Shown here: piece by piece, positions 44,901-48,702 of the stretch | Numbering within the stretch: the first letter of the stretch is position 1 | How the letters are laid out: every line of letters begins with the position of its first letter | Assembly (NCBI RefSeq): GCF_000613805.1 | Contig: NZ_BAJR01000025.1 | Span: 1-48,702, forward strand | Direction of reading: 5' to 3' | DNA: 48,702 nucleotides | From: Phocaeicola paurosaccharolyticus JCM 15092 | GTDB lineage: Bacteria > Bacteroidota > Bacteroidia > Bacteroidales > Bacteroidaceae | Notes under the pieces: model-generated | Database searches by the model: none | The model's input: only the letters and a program-made list of their open reading frames with translations | Told to the model about the DNA's origin: nothing | Program-made: the position numbers and the translations under genes

Positions 44901-45647
44901 TTACATGTTCATACCACCATCTACCTGAATCACCTGTCCAGATACATATGAAGATAAATCTGAAGCAAGGAATGTAGCTATGTTTGCCACATCTTCAGGA
45001 GTACCGCCACGACGAAGAGGAATAGTCTTCATCCACTCTTTGCGGACTTCTTCAGGAAGGGCCTCTGTCATAGCAGTTTCAATGAAACCAGGAGCGATAG
45101 CGTTTGCACGAATACCTCTAGAACCCATTTCCTGAGCAATAGATTTAGCTAAAGCGATAAGACCTGCTTTTGATGCAGCGTAGTTACACTGACTTGCGTT
45201 ACCATGAACACCTACTACAGATGCCATGTTGATGATAGAACCACCTCTTTGACGCATCATGATTGGTGTACATGCATGTATGAAGTTGAATGCACTCTTT
45301 AGGTTTACAGCAATAACAGCATCCCATTGTGCTTCGCTCATCTTGAGCATTAATCCATCTTTTGTGATACCAGCGTTGTTAACCAAAATATCTATAGAAC
45401 CAAAATCTTCTTTTACTTTATTAACTACCTCTTCAGTCTGAGTGAAATCAGCAGCGTTTGAAGCATAACCTTTAGCTTTTACACCAAAAGCAGCAATTTC
45501 TTGTTCGGTTGCTTTCCCATTTTCGTCAATAACTAAGTCTGTGAATGCAATGTTAGCTCCTTCAGAAGCAAATTTAAGAGCGATAGCTTTACCGATACCG
45601 CGAGCAGCACCAGTAATAAGTGCTGTCTTTCCTGTTAATAATCCCAT
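44901..45647 (-). CDS. fabG: 3-oxoacyl-[acyl-carrier-protein] reductase
   Basis: A 248-aa NADPH-dependent short-chain dehydrogenase that reduces 3-oxoacyl-ACP in fatty-acid elongation. I chose the ATG at 45647 (MGLLTGKTALITGAARG), which gives the normal length; a longer frame from 45689 overlaps the TetR gene and adds a non-family tail. The cofactor motif is TGAARGIG (residues 12-19), with NNAG at 90-93 and the catalytic Ser143, Tyr156 and Lys160 (NMASVVG, NYAASK). It lies 19 bases downstream of the TetR-type gene, so it may be controlled with it. Confidence 0.94.
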   Translation of the reverse strand: MGLLTGKTALITGAARGIGKAIALKFASEGANIAFTDLVIDENGKATEQEIAAFGVKAKGYASNAADFTQTEEVVNKVKEDFGSIDILVNNAGITKDGLMLKMSEAQWDAVIAVNLKSAFNFIHACTPIMMRQRGGSIINMASVVGVHGNASQCNYAASKAGLIALAKSIAQEMGSRGIRANAIAPGFIETAMTEALPEEVRKEWMKTIPLRRGGTPEDVANIATFLASDLSSYVSGQVIQVDGGMNM

Positions 45648-45666
45648 TTTAATATAAGTTAAAAAA

Positions 45667-46251
45667 TTATTTTCTACATAATGCGCCAAATATCATTTTT
45701 GAGGCATGTTGCCATGCTATTTTTTCGTCTAAGTCACGACCTATATTTCCTCTAATATAAGGAACTTCTATTCCTCGTATACTATAGTGAACAATCTCAG
45801 CGACGAATTTACTATCTTTTATATCAAAAATGTCTTTTTCTATGCCTTCATCAAGAATCTTCTTAATAAGTTCCATCTCTTTGGCATCAAAATTCTTTCT
45901 AACAGCCTCTACGCTCCATATATTCCTAAAGAAACCTGCGCGGAGAGTTCCGTTTCTGTAAACTACAGTCTTAATAGCATCAAGGTGTGTCTCAATCATC
46001 TCAACAATTTTTTCATCTGGGCTTATTGGCTTGAGTACCACTTGCTCCATAGCTTTCGACAACATCTCGAGTTCTGCTTCCACAACAGCCATGTATATGT
46101 CCTCTTTACTCTTAAAATAGGTATAGAGTGTTCTTCTACCTTTTTTAGATGCCAAGGCAATATCATTCATAGTTGTATTGTCAACGCCATTTTTTGCAAA
46201 TAGCTGCCTTGCTGCATCAACTAATTTAGCTCTGGTTTTCGATACTGTCAT
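45667..46251 (-). CDS. TetR/AcrR family transcriptional regulator
   Basis: A 194-aa DNA-binding repressor-type protein. The N-terminal HTH covers about residues 5-55 (LVDAARQLFAKNGVDNTTMNDIALASKKGRRTLYTYFKSKEDIYMAV), the classic TetR pattern. The C-terminal helical part (60-194) is ligand-binding/dimerisation and is not similar to a named subfamily that I recognise. As it is just upstream of fabG and has a consensus promoter, it probably regulates its own operon, perhaps in response to a fatty-acid-related signal; this is inference from context. Confidence 0.92.
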   Translation of the reverse strand: MTVSKTRAKLVDAARQLFAKNGVDNTTMNDIALASKKGRRTLYTYFKSKEDIYMAVVEAELEMLSKAMEQVVLKPISPDEKIVEMIETHLDAIKTVVYRNGTLRAGFFRNIWSVEAVRKNFDAKEMELIKKILDEGIEKDIFDIKDSKFVAEIVHYSIRGIEVPYIRGNIGRDLDEKIAWQHASKMIFGALCRK

Positions 46252-46285
46252 TATAGTTTAAATTCTATGTTATACTATATAATAG

Positions 46286-46316
46286 CAAAAGTACATTATT
46301 TCTCATTCCCTGACAA
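46286..46316 (-). promoter_or_regulatory. Bacteroides-type promoter of the TetR-fabG-RluA unit
   Basis: On the minus strand TTG (46314-46316) lies 20 bases before TACTTTTG (46286-46293), an exact -7 consensus, about 35 bases before the start codon. The operator for autoregulation would be expected here; no clear perfect inverted repeat was seen. Confidence 0.55.
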
Positions 46317-46428
46317 GAAAAAAATATAGTTTCTTAAGGGTTACAAACTTTAACATATTTCTTATGTTCTATTAGTCAGAAGATTAGAATGATTTCTCTT
46401 TATAAGCGAGAAAATAATATCCTTATTG

Positions 46429-46459
46429 TTTGTTTTTTAATTAAAAACCCGTACCTTTG
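46429..46459 (+). promoter_or_regulatory. Bacteroides-type promoter of the initiator tRNA
   Basis: TTTG (46429-46432) is 19 bases before TACCTTTG (46452-46459), an exact -7 consensus, 23 bases before the tRNA. Confidence 0.65.
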
Positions 46460-46481
46460 CATCCGTAATCAAAAACAATAT

Positions 46482-46554
<73 letters not shown>

Positions 46555-46560
46555 CTAAAT

Positions 46561-46595
46561 AAAGACAACTATCTGATAATTCGATAGTTGTCTTT
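46561..46595 (+). terminator. Terminator after the initiator tRNA
   Basis: AAAGACAACTATC (46561-46573) pairs with GATAGTTGTCTTT (46583-46595), followed by TATTTTT. Confidence 0.92.
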
Positions 46596-47069
46596 TATTT
46601 TTAAGGCGGATGGAACAAAATGGGCTCACCCATTAACTTTGGATCATACCGAAATTCGGGTCAGCGGATATTTTAGGTTGTTTTCATTATCTTGATAAAT
46701 TCTTTTCTTTGCCCTATGAAATCCGATAATATACTAAGAGATTTCCGATGAATCCCAAATAGTTTTTCATTTGCCGTCGCCGTCTGATAAGTTGCCGTTG
46801 TCAGCCATTCAGACGCCGTCGCCGTCTGAAAGATTAACGTTGCCGGCCGGAGATTACATCCTAAAAAAAGTTAGTTTAAAACCATTCTATAGAAGTTCGT
46901 TTCCTTCTTCTCAAATCCTAAAGATTGATATATTATGTTTGCCTCAATGCGTTTAGGCTTAGATGTGAGTTGAATCTCTATAGGCGACTCCTCTTTTGCT
47001 TTGCTTATTTGATGTGCTACTTGAAATAATCAGAATGAGTCAATAATGCTGATTCTGTTCTTTGACAAA
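46596..47069. other. Non-coding stretch with small hairpins
   Basis: No credible gene is seen in this part of a 600-bp gap between the tRNA and the hydrolase gene; the open frame at 46771-46956 is short and made of the repeat below. Small inverted repeats are ATGGG/CCCAT near 46620-46633 and CCGAA/TTCGG near 46650. The GC-rich repeat block at 46773-46850 stands out from AT-rich surroundings. Confidence 0.5.
46773..46829. repeat. GC-rich direct repeats with ~21-bp spacing
   Basis: GCCGTCGCCGTCTGA occurs at 46773-46787 and again at 46815-46829, exactly 42 bases apart. A degenerate copy (GCCGTTGTCAGCC) starts at 46794, halfway, and a weaker GC-rich tail with GCCGGCC follows at 46842. Each exact copy also contains GCCGTC twice. 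Confidence 0.8.
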
Positions 47070-47102
47070 AAAGATGATACACATATATTGTGTACCATCT
47101 TT
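47070..47102 (-). terminator. Terminator after the secreted hydrolase gene
   Basis: AAAGATG (47070-47076) pairs with CATCTTT (47096-47102), and TACACA (47078-47083) with TGTGTA (47089-47094). Read on the minus strand the stem runs into six Ts, so it ends transcription from the hydrolase gene. Confidence 0.75.
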
Positions 47103-47157
47103 GATATATTAATAATAAGCGTAAAAATCATTACGCAGATTATAGTTGATTCTGAAA

Positions 47158-48048
47158 TTAAGGAATCATCTTCTTGTCGACAATCCATCCTTCTCTTTTT
47201 GAGAGTCCACAAGGAGCACCTGCAAACATCTTTTCAGCAGTCTTATCCCCTTTAAGTTGCCATAACAACCAGTTTGTAGCTACAACACCAAATTCACCTC
47301 CGTTAGGTTTACCATAAGTACCCCCATGTCCAACATTAAAGTTAGCTACAAATGCAGGTACATGATTTATTCTTTTGAAGTCATCCATTCCGTTTCCGTA
47401 AGCAATATCTGTCTCGCCTCCAAGTATGTATAAAATAGGAGTGTGAATAGAGTTAAGTTTCTCTTTCTTTGGCATTGGCATACCCTCTATTGCTTGGGTA
47501 GGATTTAGAAATAGTCCGCTATTGCAAATCATCACAGTCTTCAATCTTGGGTCTTGGCAGATGTCCAATGTCTGCAAACCACCGCAAGACATACCTGCTG
47601 CAGCAATTTTGTCAATGTTCAATTTCTGATAATAGATGCTGTTTTTGTTACTATTCTGAGCTATAGCCCAATCAATGGCATCTGTTAATAACTTAGAACT
47701 TGTCAACTCATGCTTTACCTCGCCTTCACCTGGCATAGGTCCGATGGCAACTACAAGAAAGCCATGCGATGCAATCTCGTTTAGGAAGTTGATATGCTCG
47801 TAAGGAGTGTTTGCACATGCTCCATTTCCCCATACCAGAATAGGGAGTTGTTGTGCAGGACCAAATTTAGATAAATCCTGAGGTTTGAAGATTGTGTGAG
47901 TAGGTAGTGATGAGTCACTAGCCATGATAGCTTTATAACTTCCGCTACCTCCATTATCAATAACTTGAGTACGAGAATCCTGAGCCTGTACACCATATGT
48001 TACTAGACATAGAGCACAGCCCAACATAAATTTTGAAAGTGTTTTCAT
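47158..48048 (-). CDS. Secreted alpha/beta hydrolase (dienelactone hydrolase / chlorophyllase-like)
   Basis: A 296-aa protein with an N-terminal signal peptide (MKTLSKFMLGCALCLVTYGVQAQ) and an alpha/beta hydrolase core. The predicted triad is Ser154 in the nucleophile elbow AAGMSCGG (GxSxG), Asp214 in GGETDIAYGN and His241 in NVGHGGTYG. The oxyanion strand LPILVWGNGACAN and the following helix are also typical. Families nearest by pattern include DLH-like, chlorophyllase and cutinase/PET-hydrolase-like enzymes; the natural substrate, probably an ester, is not known. It starts 35 bases after the msrA stop on the same strand, so the two may form an operon. Confidence 0.85.
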   Translation of the reverse strand: MKTLSKFMLGCALCLVTYGVQAQDSRTQVIDNGGSGSYKAIMASDSSLPTHTIFKPQDLSKFGPAQQLPILVWGNGACANTPYEHINFLNEIASHGFLVVAIGPMPGEGEVKHELTSSKLLTDAIDWAIAQNSNKNSIYYQKLNIDKIAAAGMSCGGLQTLDICQDPRLKTVMICNSGLFLNPTQAIEGMPMPKKEKLNSIHTPILYILGGETDIAYGNGMDDFKRINHVPAFVANFNVGHGGTYGKPNGGEFGVVATNWLLWQLKGDKTAEKMFAGAPCGLSKREGWIVDKKMIP

Positions 48049-48083
48049 AATAATAGAATTAAAATATAAGTGTCTCTTAAAGA

Positions 48084-48659
48084 TTATTTTTTGTTTGCTT
48101 CGCGTGCAAATTTAAACAACTGTGGGTTAATATGGCAATATCCCGATGGGTTTTTGTCAAGATAGTCTTGATGATATAGCTCAGCATTGTAGAAGTTCTC
48201 TATCGGTTTGACCTCAATTACAATAGGTTTGCTGTATTTAGCAGATAATATAGAAATTGCATTGTCTATTATTTTCTTATCCTTGGTGTCTGTGTAGTAT
48301 ATTCCGGTACGATACTGTGTTCCTCTATCTCCACCCTGCTTGTTAAGACTGGTAGGATCTATTGTCTTGAAATATAGTTCTAAAAGTAATGATAAAGGCA
48401 ATACATCAGGATTAAAAATAACCTTAACTGTTTCAGCAGCATTGGTCTTGCCTGTACATACCTCTTCGTATGTAGGGTCTTTTATCATGCTGTTAGCATA
48501 CCCAACATCCGTTCTATTTACACCGTTAATCTGTTTCAGAAAATGCTCTGTACCCCAAAAGCATCCTCCAGCTAAATATATAACTGATTCTTTTTCCATA
48601 ATGCTACTATTGCTATTTAATGAAAATAATAATGATAAAGTCAATAATATAAGTCTCAT
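48084..48659 (-). CDS. msrA: Peptide-methionine (S)-S-oxide reductase MsrA
   Basis: A 191-aa enzyme that repairs oxidised methionine. The catalytic Cys33 lies in YLAGGCFWGTEHF; further blocks are GYANSMIKDPTYEEVCTGKTNAAETVKV, DPTSLNKQGGDRGTQYRTGIYY and NFYNAELYHQDYLDKNPSGYCHINP with the resolving-type Cys near the end. The N-terminal 20 residues (MRLILLTLSLLFSLNSNSS) are a likely signal peptide, pointing to a periplasmic enzyme; starting at Met21 would give a cytosolic one. No MsrB domain is fused. It precedes the secreted hydrolase gene, both probably in one transcript. Confidence 0.94.
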   Translation of the reverse strand: MRLILLTLSLLFSLNSNSSIMEKESVIYLAGGCFWGTEHFLKQINGVNRTDVGYANSMIKDPTYEEVCTGKTNAAETVKVIFNPDVLPLSLLLELYFKTIDPTSLNKQGGDRGTQYRTGIYYTDTKDKKIIDNAISILSAKYSKPIVIEVKPIENFYNAELYHQDYLDKNPSGYCHINPQLFKFAREANKK

Positions 48660-48702
48660 ATTAATATATAATGTAAAATTATAGTATATGATGATATAAT
48701 GT

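Noticed and set aside
45648..45689. Longer start of FabG
   Set aside because: It overlaps the TetR gene and adds residues outside the conserved family length.
46771..46956. Short open frame over the GC-rich repeats
   Set aside because: No family similarity and no export or start signal; its first part is simply the translated repeat.

Overview
The window is chromosomal DNA from an AT-rich member of the Bacteroidota, most likely order Bacteroidales (Bacteroides/Phocaeicola/Prevotella-like). The evidence is convergent: NVEALA-type small secreted proteins, 6-bladed beta-propeller lipoproteins, an ExbB / 4-TM / ExbD / ExbD cluster, DUF349 and DUF1573 proteins, MeaB, starts without Shine-Dalgarno sites, and several promoter-like TAnnTTTG (-7) plus TTTG/TTG (-33) pairs as known for Bacteroides. 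I cannot name the species from the sequence alone. No IS element, prophage, CRISPR array or rRNA was seen.

Region 1 (1-8712) is the accessory and most interesting part. It reads, all on the + strand: tail of an NVEALA peptide gene, terminator-like hairpin, beta-propeller lipoprotein (frameshifted), Sel1-repeat membrane protein, a signal peptidase I, an O-antigen-ligase/Wzy-like membrane protein with a TPR tail (frameshifted), a transglutaminase-like lipoprotein plus discoidin-like domain (frameshifted), a second, intact NVEALA gene and a second, intact beta-propeller lipoprotein. The two NVEALA-propeller pairs look like duplicated modules with the envelope enzymes between them. The three apparent frameshifts all fall in the first 6.1 kb; none was found in the other 40 kb, so the cluster may be decaying, phase-variable or badly sequenced.

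Region 2 (8864-17698) is a compact, less AT-rich operon for a tripartite RND efflux system with an unusual make-up: one membrane-fusion lipoprotein, one RND permease, one TolC-like channel and a second RND permease, joined by short gaps or overlaps.

Region 3 (17847-36029) holds housekeeping and envelope genes: a minus-strand SLC13/RCK transporter, TspO, a minus-strand DUF349 protein, MgtE and RsmA, then a + strand flippase-like membrane protein overlapping PepD, a very large thioester-less alpha-2-macroglobulin-like protein, a small minus-strand lipoprotein, a DUF1573 protein and MeaB.

Region 4 (36094-48659) is core metabolism and envelope energisation: pfkA and cmk-ispH on the minus strand, then TonB-like protein, polyprenyl synthase and TatD, tRNA-Ser(GGA), and ExbB/4-TM/ExbD/ExbD on the plus strand; a TetR-FabG-RluA operon on the minus strand; initiator tRNA-Met on the plus strand followed by a 0.6-kb non-coding stretch with GC-rich ~21-bp repeats; and a secreted hydrolase preceded by MsrA on the minus strand. 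Hairpin terminators, often serving both strands, separate most transcription units.
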